Shown here in pieces: positions 54,908 to 62,000 of a stretch of DNA of 62,000 bases. Within the stretch, counting starts at the first letter, position 1; every line of letters begins with the position of its first letter. Under the pieces are notes generated by a model. The model did no database searches, was not told the DNA's origin, and worked only from the letters and a program-made list of their open reading frames with translations. Origin of the DNA: Tubiluchus corallicola (taxonomy: Eukaryota > Priapulida > Priapulimorpha > Priapulimorphida > Tubiluchidae); contig JAQGDQ010000304.1 in NCBI GenBank assembly GCA_030141605.1, positions 1-62,000 on the forward strand, in the 5' to 3' direction. The translations under genes were made by a program, and so were the position numbers.

Positions 54908-57745
54908 CTACTCCGCATCAGCCACGCAGCGAAACCCTACAGTTGCTTTCCTTTCAAATCCCTGAGAAACAAAAAGCAGCATCTGCCTAAACCAAAGGCT
55001 TTGAGGGCCACCCTGAACGTACCACCAACTTGACTCTGCCTTAAAATAACACCCACCCTTAAGCATAACAAAAGAGTAACTACAATTGTCGTACACATCG
55101 TTTGTCATTTGCCATACAGAACCTACTAGATCTTGCAGACCCCAGGGGCTTTCTCCAGCCGGATACATCCCAACCTTCTCATAGTTATCATTACCAGGAT
55201 TACACATATCTTCCATTATGCCATCTATAGTCTCTACTGTCAATGTATTTGTAACAAATGTGCTTCTCTTTTTAATAGATAAATCATTACCCCAAGGCCA
55301 TTCCATTGAAGGATCACCCGCTTGTGCAGCATATTGCCACTCCATTTCGGTTGGAAGACGCTTGTCCGCCCACTTTGCATAAGCCTTTGCATCATCATAG
55401 CTTACATAAACTACAGGCTTATCTTCATCACCCATAGATATCTCTCCATCACGCCAATGTTTCAGAAAATTCTCTTTATCAGTAGGCTGATAGCCACTCC
55501 CCTCCAAAAACTCTTTAAACTGCCTGTTTGTTACAGGGTGCTTATCCATATAAAAAGAGCTTACCTTAAACGTATCTTTGTCTACAGGCTTAGGATAAGA
55601 TATAAAACTATCCCCCTCCTTTACTCTCATAAAGAATTTTCCAGAAGGTATCTTTACCATTCCATCCGGCATTTTAGCCGGAACCTGTGTTGCACTGCTG
55701 GTACTAATTAACCTTGCAGAAGCCGGCTTAAACGATACAATATTCTCATCAACCAACTGCCCACCATCGAACAACTGAACAACAAACTTCCCCTCTGAAC
55801 AACCAAACTCTTCTATAAGGCGGATAGAACGGCTATGAATAGGAAAATCCTTATAAGTGCCTTGATACTCTGGCATACCTGCCCACACTCTTACCTTATC
55901 TCCAGAAGAGGCTGAAAAAGTCAATCGGTCGGACGAAATGTCAAACCGGGTATTTAGTAACCTCTTAAACCTAGCCACTACACCTACAGCTCCTTCGTTA
56001 TTTGTACCAAGCCATTTTTTGGAGAAAGCCTCCAAATCAACTACAGCATAGCTCTTCCCATCTATATCTTCTACCAAAACCTCTTCATGATTCCACAAAT
56101 CAACATAATGATACCCCTCACTATTGTCAACTTCAAACAGTGGCTCATTTACACCTTCCGGCTTCTGACTATAAATAGTATAAATTACCTTATCCTCCAG
56201 AGGCCACCTATTTACATACACTCCATCTGTCTTTGTTGGGATCAAAGGAGTATATAAAGAGCTGGTAAAACTTAATGAATTTTCCCTCTGTATCATCAAT
56301 ACTCTGGCAAGATATTTCCATTGCTCATCAAGCCAATAAGGCCTTCCCGGTGAATAGAGATTATTCTCTGTGCCATATCCATTAAATAGAGAAAGACTAT
56401 ACTCTCTACAAATACGCTCCTTACCAACCTCAACTACTCTAAAAATTGCAAAATCAGGCTTGATTAGCTTATTCAAGTTCAACACCGGAGGATAATATAA
56501 AGCATTATGAACACGTCCACTTACAATTCCCTGCATATCTTTCGGAACAGCCATCCCCTCGCTATACATTACCACTCCCTTTTTCCCCCTGTCTGCTGCA
56601 TTTCTGAGCTGGGTACTAGATGCTCCGGAACAGTCAAGCACAACACCATCTGCATCAATCTGCCTTATAGCATTGCTTAACCCAATATATGGATCTTCTT
56701 CTCTGGTAGAAGCATCCCAAGGCTTGAACGCTATAAAAAAACGAGAGCTGTTCTCATGACACAACTTAGACAACTGGTTAAGCTTAGCAAACCCCCCAGG
56801 CATCGACCTGAACATATCCCACTGGTTTCGCTGATCCATCCCAAGCGCTGGCCATGTTGGCCACAACCCATAAATTTCAGAACCTCCCAAAACATCATTA
56901 TTCATCTTAATAAAATCACCAAGCGCATAGCGCTCTTCTGAACGGTTATAGAAGTTATGATCCCAGCCCATCATAGCCTGTTTAAGATAAGAGTGGCGCA
57001 TCCAGGCCAAGTCGTCCCGCTCAAAAAGAGAATTGTCAAACTCTCCAGGCTCAACATCATACAACATACGGTCCTGAAACATTAAGCGAAGTCCATCCTG
57101 CCACTCCCCCTTATAGGTGTCGGCATAAAAGAAATACTCAACGCTACCCCTCGGATAAAGCACAGTCTCAAACCTCCGTCTTCTACCATTCTTGAGACTC
57201 TTGCTATCTCTTCGCATTAAAGCACAGACGCTTAGCTCACCATCCAACTCCCTATGGCTATACCCAAGATCCCATGCATTATCAGGAACGATTACATTAA
57301 TAGGCTCATAACCAGGTCTAAATAAATATGTCCGGGACAACTGATGATCACCAGAACCCGTAATATGCACATGTTGATCGTCCGCGCCAAAAGGTATTAC
57401 ATTTGTAACCCAAATAGTATCAGCAGACACATTCTTAAATGTGACCTTCCCTTTAACCCCATGCCTATATTTTTTGAAAGATACATGTGTATCAACACGT
57501 CCTGTTTGCTTATCTGCTAAAACACAAAACTGCTGCTTGCTACTCACCTCATTAGGGGAACAAATTTCAAAAGTGAATAGCGGTGTTGGAGACGCTAAGC
57601 TATAAACCTTTTTATCAGTATCAACAAACTCCTTAACACCATACCCGACCTTATCCTTAAACCTTAACTTTACAAGGCTTTGAGCAGATGTCGCGCTAAC
57701 CATTGAACCAAGTAGCACAACAAACATTAAACACCTAATACACAT
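54908..57745 (-). CDS. Secreted glycosidase-like protein fused to SUMF1 domain
   Basis: A 945-residue secreted protein (signal ending SATSAQ). The N-terminal part (about 20-260) is beta-rich; residues about 265-560 resemble a TIM-barrel glycosidase region (IYGLWPTWPALGMDQ, RFFIAFKPWDAS, DADGVVLDCSG); a further beta region follows; residues about 690-945 are an FGE-sulfatase/SUMF1 domain (GKFFMRV, LPTEMEWQYAAQ, WGLQDLVGSVWQM, VGFRCV). The two Cys that make FGE catalytic are missing: the segment KGGCYFKAESSWW has Lys/Trp there. A carbohydrate-binding or scaffolding role seems likelier than formylglycine generation. Last gene of the glycan operon. Confidence 0.7.
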   Translation of the reverse strand: MCIRCLMFVVLLGSMVSATSAQSLVKLRFKDKVGYGVKEFVDTDKKVYSLASPTPLFTFEICSPNEVSSKQQFCVLADKQTGRVDTHVSFKKYRHGVKGKVTFKNVSADTIWVTNVIPFGADDQHVHITGSGDHQLSRTYLFRPGYEPINVIVPDNAWDLGYSHRELDGELSVCALMRRDSKSLKNGRRRRFETVLYPRGSVEYFFYADTYKGEWQDGLRLMFQDRMLYDVEPGEFDNSLFERDDLAWMRHSYLKQAMMGWDHNFYNRSEERYALGDFIKMNNDVLGGSEIYGLWPTWPALGMDQRNQWDMFRSMPGGFAKLNQLSKLCHENSSRFFIAFKPWDASTREEDPYIGLSNAIRQIDADGVVLDCSGASSTQLRNAADRGKKGVVMYSEGMAVPKDMQGIVSGRVHNALYYPPVLNLNKLIKPDFAIFRVVEVGKERICREYSLSLFNGYGTENNLYSPGRPYWLDEQWKYLARVLMIQRENSLSFTSSLYTPLIPTKTDGVYVNRWPLEDKVIYTIYSQKPEGVNEPLFEVDNSEGYHYVDLWNHEEVLVEDIDGKSYAVVDLEAFSKKWLGTNNEGAVGVVARFKRLLNTRFDISSDRLTFSASSGDKVRVWAGMPEYQGTYKDFPIHSRSIRLIEEFGCSEGKFVVQLFDGGQLVDENIVSFKPASARLISTSSATQVPAKMPDGMVKIPSGKFFMRVKEGDSFISYPKPVDKDTFKVSSFYMDKHPVTNRQFKEFLEGSGYQPTDKENFLKHWRDGEISMGDEDKPVVYVSYDDAKAYAKWADKRLPTEMEWQYAAQAGDPSMEWPWGNDLSIKKRSTFVTNTLTVETIDGIMEDMCNPGNDNYEKVGMYPAGESPWGLQDLVGSVWQMTNDVYDNCSYSFVMLKGGCYFKAESSWWYVQGGPQSLWFRQMLLFVSQGFERKATVGFRCVADAE

Positions 57746-57804
57746 TTTCCTACTTTTTTTACTATATCAATTAAGCCTGGCTCTATTTAAAAATAAAAAA
57801 CACC

Positions 57805-59997
57805 CTAATTGTAAACATCTATTAACAACTTAGCCATTATCGCATCCCAAATATAGTTAGGCGGCGAATTTAATATATCATTATCAGGACTATACGACTC
57901 CCAAAAATTATGGTTCTTTTTCAGTTGTGTTTTAACCACCAAAATCATCTTCTCTGCCAGCTGGAGAGCCTCCTCCTCAAAACCATAATTGCATAACCCA
58001 ACATACACCATATAATTCCATAATAACCAGACAGGACCATTCCACTTACAACAATAGTCCACATCAGGGCTGTACCAGTCATCATCGGCGGTCAAAGTTG
58101 GCACCCCATATTTCCTCCAAAACTTCTCTGGATTCATTAAATACTCACGAACAATAATTTGAGCTCTTTCCGGCGTAGCAACATTGGCCCACATGGTTAA
58201 AAAACCAATAATCTCAGGCTTTCTCAGATCCCGCATCATATAATTGAACGAGAAATCCTCCTTATTTATGGAATAATAGAAATTTGTCTCATCATCCCAC
58301 ATCCTTTCATTTACCAGGGCAGATATTTTTTCGGCCAGCTCCTCCCATCTCTTCGCGTCCTTCCTTTTCTTCAGCTCCTTGGCCATGTGCCCCAAAGAGC
58401 GAATCTCATTTACAATCATTACCGTAAGATCTAAACACTCAAGCTCATCTGAAATATCTTCTTTATCCACATCAAGATAACGCTCCTTAGACACCTGAAA
58501 TACAGCATTATACCAATCGCGAACATTCTCAATAATACCATACGGCCCCCACTCAAAAGTACCATTCTTGTTTAGATCTCTATTCTCCAGCAACCAGTTC
58601 AGGTACTTAACACCAGACACATAAGCATCATTTAGAAACTCCTTATCTTCGCTAACCTGAAATATCTCCCAGTTGATCCATGAATAAAACGGTGCAGAAG
58701 TAGTTGACATATCCCGGTTCAGCACCTTGCAATAATGTGGATAGTCCTGCAACCCCCGAGGCCCATGCCTGTAAGCAATAAGCCCATCCTCCCTCTGCTG
58801 CTCCATATACACACGCTGTGACTCCTGTGCCGACTTTGGATCAAGATATGCATAAGCTATCATAGCCAAAGACTCGTGAAGCACCTGGTGTCCATGCCCC
58901 CAGCCCCAGATAGGATTACGCGAAAAAACATAATAATTGTAGCTGGTTTTCTCTGTAGGAGGCAGCATACAAGAGCGGGCTAAATTAAATGCACCCAAAT
59001 ATATCATGTGCTCATCAGGCGTGGAAAAATTTATCCGCGGAATATCTGAATAAAGCTCCTCGTTTGCATCCAGAAACTGCTGTAATAATAGCTTCTTTGC
59101 ATGCTTTACATCATCAAGCAGCCTGGCGTACTCATCACTCGACGGCTGCACCCCTCTCACTACCCTAAACTGCTTGGAATCAAGTGGTGACAGATCAAAC
59201 TTTGTCTGCATTGCTATATAATCCACCAGGCTGTCAGCTGTTTTGTTTAACTGATCATTATATTTGTCATCACTGTAATGGTCGGTTTTTATCTTTACGT
59301 AAAAATCGTCCATACTTCCCCTGTATCCTCCATAAGTGTCTGGAACCCCACTAAAAGCAAATATCTCCCGATATGCATCGGGATAATCACCCCGACTGTG
59401 AAGGCTGCTAACCAGCCTATAAAGTGTCTCCTTACGCTCCGTAACATACCCATTAGCACTATCATCAAACCTCTCAACATAAAGGGAATCATTCCCCAAC
59501 TCATAAATAGGATAATACGCTAATCTAAACTCTCTATCCCCAACATTTGCAACTTGTATATCAACTAGCGAAACAGAAGAGCTATAAACAAGAAATGTCT
59601 CTTGCACCTCCAACCCTTCAAAAGGCATGTACTCAAGAACAGCCATATCCGGAAATGAATATTTTACAACAGGTGCCTTATAAAAATCATTGGTCCCCAT
59701 TATTGCAATATCATTTACTACCCAAATACCAAAATGACGCCCAGACTTGTCACTCTCATAATAAATGGGCGCACTTTTATCGTAATAAACCATTTTATAC
59801 GACTTGTCTCCATATAGCTTTGAACGCTCAATAGCCGATGCATAAGTCGTATACAGAGGATCATCAGTTGCCGCATTCAAAATGAAATAATCATCCTTTG
59901 TATTAAGAGGTTGCCCGTAAGAAGGACTAGAAATAATCAGGATAAAAACAAGCGTGATCAGTATACTCCTAGCAGTGTGGGAATCTTTAAATATCAT
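57805..59997 (-). CDS. (Alpha/alpha)6-barrel glycosidase, MGH1/GH63-like
   Basis: A 730-residue secreted protein (signal ending SPSYG). The C-terminal half (about 330-730) is a six-hairpin glycosidase domain with the MGH1/GH63-type pattern: NRDLNKNGTFEWGPYG, NEIRSLGHMAKELKK, FWRKYGVPTL, CKWNGPVWLLWNYMV and FWESYSPD. The N-terminal 300 residues are beta-sandwich-like. It probably cleaves an alpha-linked glycan; exact family uncertain (GH63, GH37 and related clans share this fold). A paralogue lies two genes upstream. Confidence 0.75.
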   Translation of the reverse strand: MIFKDSHTARSILITLVFILIISSPSYGQPLNTKDDYFILNAATDDPLYTTYASAIERSKLYGDKSYKMVYYDKSAPIYYESDKSGRHFGIWVVNDIAIMGTNDFYKAPVVKYSFPDMAVLEYMPFEGLEVQETFLVYSSSVSLVDIQVANVGDREFRLAYYPIYELGNDSLYVERFDDSANGYVTERKETLYRLVSSLHSRGDYPDAYREIFAFSGVPDTYGGYRGSMDDFYVKIKTDHYSDDKYNDQLNKTADSLVDYIAMQTKFDLSPLDSKQFRVVRGVQPSSDEYARLLDDVKHAKKLLLQQFLDANEELYSDIPRINFSTPDEHMIYLGAFNLARSCMLPPTEKTSYNYYVFSRNPIWGWGHGHQVLHESLAMIAYAYLDPKSAQESQRVYMEQQREDGLIAYRHGPRGLQDYPHYCKVLNRDMSTTSAPFYSWINWEIFQVSEDKEFLNDAYVSGVKYLNWLLENRDLNKNGTFEWGPYGIIENVRDWYNAVFQVSKERYLDVDKEDISDELECLDLTVMIVNEIRSLGHMAKELKKRKDAKRWEELAEKISALVNERMWDDETNFYYSINKEDFSFNYMMRDLRKPEIIGFLTMWANVATPERAQIIVREYLMNPEKFWRKYGVPTLTADDDWYSPDVDYCCKWNGPVWLLWNYMVYVGLCNYGFEEEALQLAEKMILVVKTQLKKNHNFWESYSPDNDILNSPPNYIWDAIMAKLLIDVYN

Positions 59998-60036
59998 AAC
60001 TAACTAATTTTCCTTTAAACAAATAAACCCTCAGTG

Positions 60037-61224
60037 TTACTTCTCTTCCTCCTTCTCATCTCCCCATAACTTGCTACCCCCACCTCTACTCTTTCTCCAC
60101 TCGTGCCTCCACCTGTGTATATGATAATTTTGAATGAGAGGCTTTAACTTACGCGCCTCCTTATTTGGAATTGGAGGTATGGCTGCTGCCACATCCTGAT
60201 ACCAATACGCCACCGTAGCCAAATCGAGTGTCAAACAGTTATTATGCCCATGCTCAATAGTGAACTTAAATGACTTGCCAAAATAAAGTGGATCTGTAAT
60301 ATGAAACCTGTACGCATGAGTCCGTCCTAACCACCCCGTCTCATTATTCACCCTCGGGTAACCATAAAAAGGATGTGAATACAACTCCTTGGGACACCAC
60401 GATGTATTAAAATAATCCTCTGTACCTGTTCCATACAGTGTTTGCAAAGGATTATCATCAATAAAAATCATATCATCCCCTTCACCATACCATACCGTAC
60501 TCGGGTTTTGCACAAAATAGTTAACTCCCACAAAATGGCCTCTCCCCTTAATATCCGCAATAACATAATTATCCTCGCCATACTTGTTTTTGCCTTGTGC
60601 TCCCAGTAGAGACCACTCATTCTCCCCCTCCTCAGGTGCATCTGTTATCTCGCGGTTAAACCAGGCATGAAAACGCCCCATATTTTCAGGAAGGGCATCC
60701 ATCTCTACATAATCAATATAAAAATAGAAAAAATTAATATTACTATCCGTATTATTCTCTATCTCAATACGAGCACCATCTGCAAAAGGCATCTGAAAAT
60801 ATGACACCAGCGCATTCCCTTTTATAGGCGCCGCAGACAATGGCAGTGAGATAAAATGATATGTTTCATCCCAGCCCTGCCCGAAAAAAGGACCTATAGG
60901 AGAAACAACTGAAGGCTCATCATTGCCATCCCAGTACATCTTTAAAATAATATCATTACGGCTTAACTCGTCAGGCCCCGGAGATATAGTAATCCATATA
61001 TGATTGATAATTCCGGCACCTCCTACATCAAACAGTGTACGTGTCTCATTAGGCTCTATTCTCTCAAACCTATCCCTGTTTCCCCCTGTCTCATCATAAC
61101 TACTTACGCGTTTCGTGCGCATATCCGTTCTTATAACCGGTAAAGAGGAGAGCATGTCGCTTTGCGCAAAAGTGCAAAAGCACATCGCCATCAAAAAGAA
61201 ATTGATAAAAAAAACTTTTTTCAT
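60037..61224 (-). CDS. GH172 family glycosidase (DUF2961)
   Basis: A 395-residue secreted protein (signal MKKVFFINFFLMAMCFCTFAQ) of the DUF2961/GH172 family, whose characterised members act on difructose anhydride and D-arabinofuranosides. The N-terminal domain carries GAGIINHIWITI and GPFFGQGWDE; the GTGTEDYFN motif contains the conserved Glu expected in the active site, followed by WLGRTHAYRFHITDP. It sits 7 bp downstream of a partial MGH1-like gene and 39 bp before another. Substrate unknown; D-arabinan or fructan are candidates only by family. Confidence 0.8.
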   Translation of the reverse strand: MKKVFFINFFLMAMCFCTFAQSDMLSSLPVIRTDMRTKRVSSYDETGGNRDRFERIEPNETRTLFDVGGAGIINHIWITISPGPDELSRNDIILKMYWDGNDEPSVVSPIGPFFGQGWDETYHFISLPLSAAPIKGNALVSYFQMPFADGARIEIENNTDSNINFFYFYIDYVEMDALPENMGRFHAWFNREITDAPEEGENEWSLLGAQGKNKYGEDNYVIADIKGRGHFVGVNYFVQNPSTVWYGEGDDMIFIDDNPLQTLYGTGTEDYFNTSWCPKELYSHPFYGYPRVNNETGWLGRTHAYRFHITDPLYFGKSFKFTIEHGHNNCLTLDLATVAYWYQDVAAAIPPIPNKEARKLKPLIQNYHIHRWRHEWRKSRGGGSKLWGDEKEEEK

Positions 61225-61231
61225 AACTAAC

Positions 61232-62000
61232 TTATTTTTTTCTTACGTCCATTAACATTCTATTAATTATACCTGCCCAAATATATGTTTTGTGATAACC
61301 GCCCCAACTCTCATCAGGACTGTAAAACTCCCATAAATTATGATCCTTTTTCAGCCTATCCACCATTACATCAACAACCTTATCCACTAGCTCCTGTGCC
61401 TCTTTCTCATACCCGTACTTCAGCAACCCGTCCATTACCAAATAATTCCACTCCACCCAAACAGGCCCGTTCCAGTAACCCTTATCATTATAATAAGAAT
61501 CTGCCGCGGAAAGACTTGGGATACCATACTTCCTCCAAAACTGCTTCTCATCTGTAAGCTTTGCCACTAGCCTCTCTGCTTGTTCCTCTGATGCAATACC
61601 TGCCCACATCGGCAAAAAACCAATTATCTCATCCCTTTTAAGATCATCCTTCTCCTTGAAAGTAAATGTATTATCGCTTCTACTTACATTGTAATAAAAC
61701 CCATTGACCTCATCCCAGCAATATCTGTTTATCAACTCTGTACGCTTCTCATAGTCCCTCCGCCACTCTTCAGCTTCACTATCTCTGCCCAGCTCTTTTG
61801 CCATTTGTTCCAGCGACTTTGCCTCCATCACCAACATAGCATTCAAATCCACACCCTCAAAGTTGGATGGCCAGCCTACCTCATCCCACACTGCCACCAA
61901 AGCATCCCGCACAGACTCCAAAACAGCATGCCCATTCCACTCGCAAAGCCCATCTCCGTCAATATCTCTATTAGAAACATAAAAATTATAAAACCGCTTA
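61232..62000 (-). CDS. MGH1-like glycosidase, partial at window end
   Basis: The gene is open at the right window edge; only the C-terminal 255 or so residues are seen. It reads NRDIDGDGLCEWNGHAV, NAMLVMEAKSLEQMAKELG, FWRKYGIPSL, YWNGPVWVEWNYLV and WEFYSPD, paralleling the 730-residue protein segment by segment. The two are paralogues flanking the GH172 gene. The 7-bp gap to that gene implies co-transcription from a promoter beyond the window. Confidence 0.82.
   Translation of the reverse strand, partial: KRFYNFYVSNRDIDGDGLCEWNGHAVLESVRDALVAVWDEVGWPSNFEGVDLNAMLVMEAKSLEQMAKELGRDSEAEEWRRDYEKRTELINRYCWDEVNGFYYNVSRSDNTFTFKEKDDLKRDEIIGFLPMWAGIASEEQAERLVAKLTDEKQFWRKYGIPSLSAADSYYNDKGYWNGPVWVEWNYLVMDGLLKYGYEKEAQELVDKVVDVMVDRLKKDHNLWEFYSPDESWGGYHKTYIWAGIINRMLMDVRKK

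Noticed and set aside
55322-55711. 129-residue plus-strand frame
   Set aside because: Antisense to the SUMF1 domain; composition is that of a shadow.
54908-57745. Formylglycine-generating enzyme for the sulfatase at 10.4 kb
   Set aside because: Both catalytic Cys positions are substituted and the gene lies in an unrelated operon 43 kb away.

Overview
The window looks like chromosomal DNA of an anaerobic member of the Bacteroidota. The evidence is AT-rich DNA, Bacteroidota-type promoters (TTTG, then TAnnTTTG about 19-21 bp downstream), and lineage-typical genes: a MurF-Alr fusion, DUF4292, DUF4956, an AddB-like nuclease with an iron-sulfur site, CarboxypepD_reg-like and PorT-like envelope proteins, and DUF5018/GLUG lipoproteins. 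A trimeric-type [FeFe] hydrogenase with an NADH-linked module points to fermentative, anaerobic metabolism. I see no tRNA, rRNA, CRISPR array or prophage.

Layout. 1-9.8 kb: metallo-beta-lactamase-fold hydrolase, ribulokinase, AddB-like nuclease, YqaA-type membrane protein, a GT2/ArnT-like glycosyltransferase pair and rnpA. 9.8-15.3 kb: a gene-poor accessory stretch with a predicted small RNA on the minus strand, a secreted sulfatase, a small secreted protein, a DUF4956 membrane protein, and decayed gene fragments in a 1.85-kb AT-rich gap. 15.3-23.9 kb: trxB, murF-alr, then dut - TPR lipoprotein - DUF4292 lipoprotein - EnvC-like protein, an envelope-biogenesis group. 24.3-27.3 kb: a complete TRAP transporter (dctP-dctQ-dctM). 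27.5-32.1 kb: hydrogenase operon (ferredoxin-like protein, HydB, HydA, HydC). 32.8-37.5 kb: a 1578-residue repeat lipoprotein. 37.7-53.5 kb: peptidases (M16, PepE, S41, M3), dCMP deaminase, pyrH, and lysine/DAP genes (dapL, dapF-like, lysA) followed by a TsaC-type gene. 53.5-54.8 kb: an IS256-family insertion sequence. 54.9-62.0 kb: a minus-strand glycan-degradation operon (two related (alpha/alpha)6-barrel glycosidases, a GH172/DUF2961 protein and a TIM-barrel-like/SUMF1 fusion), open at the window end.

Three things are not explained by the gene list. First, a dispersed family of about 120-145-bp intergenic repeats, with at least 15 recognisable copies or fragments on both strands. Second, a predicted roughly 80-nt minus-strand small RNA near 10.1 kb with a consensus promoter and a strong intrinsic terminator. 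Third, an 88-bp MITE at 37.56 kb that is an exact end-to-end deletion derivative of the IS256-family element 16 kb away. Smaller oddities are a DapF-like protein with Ser in place of the first catalytic Cys, a SUMF1 domain lacking both formylglycine-generating cysteines, and three apparently identical 279-bp tandem repeats in the large lipoprotein gene.
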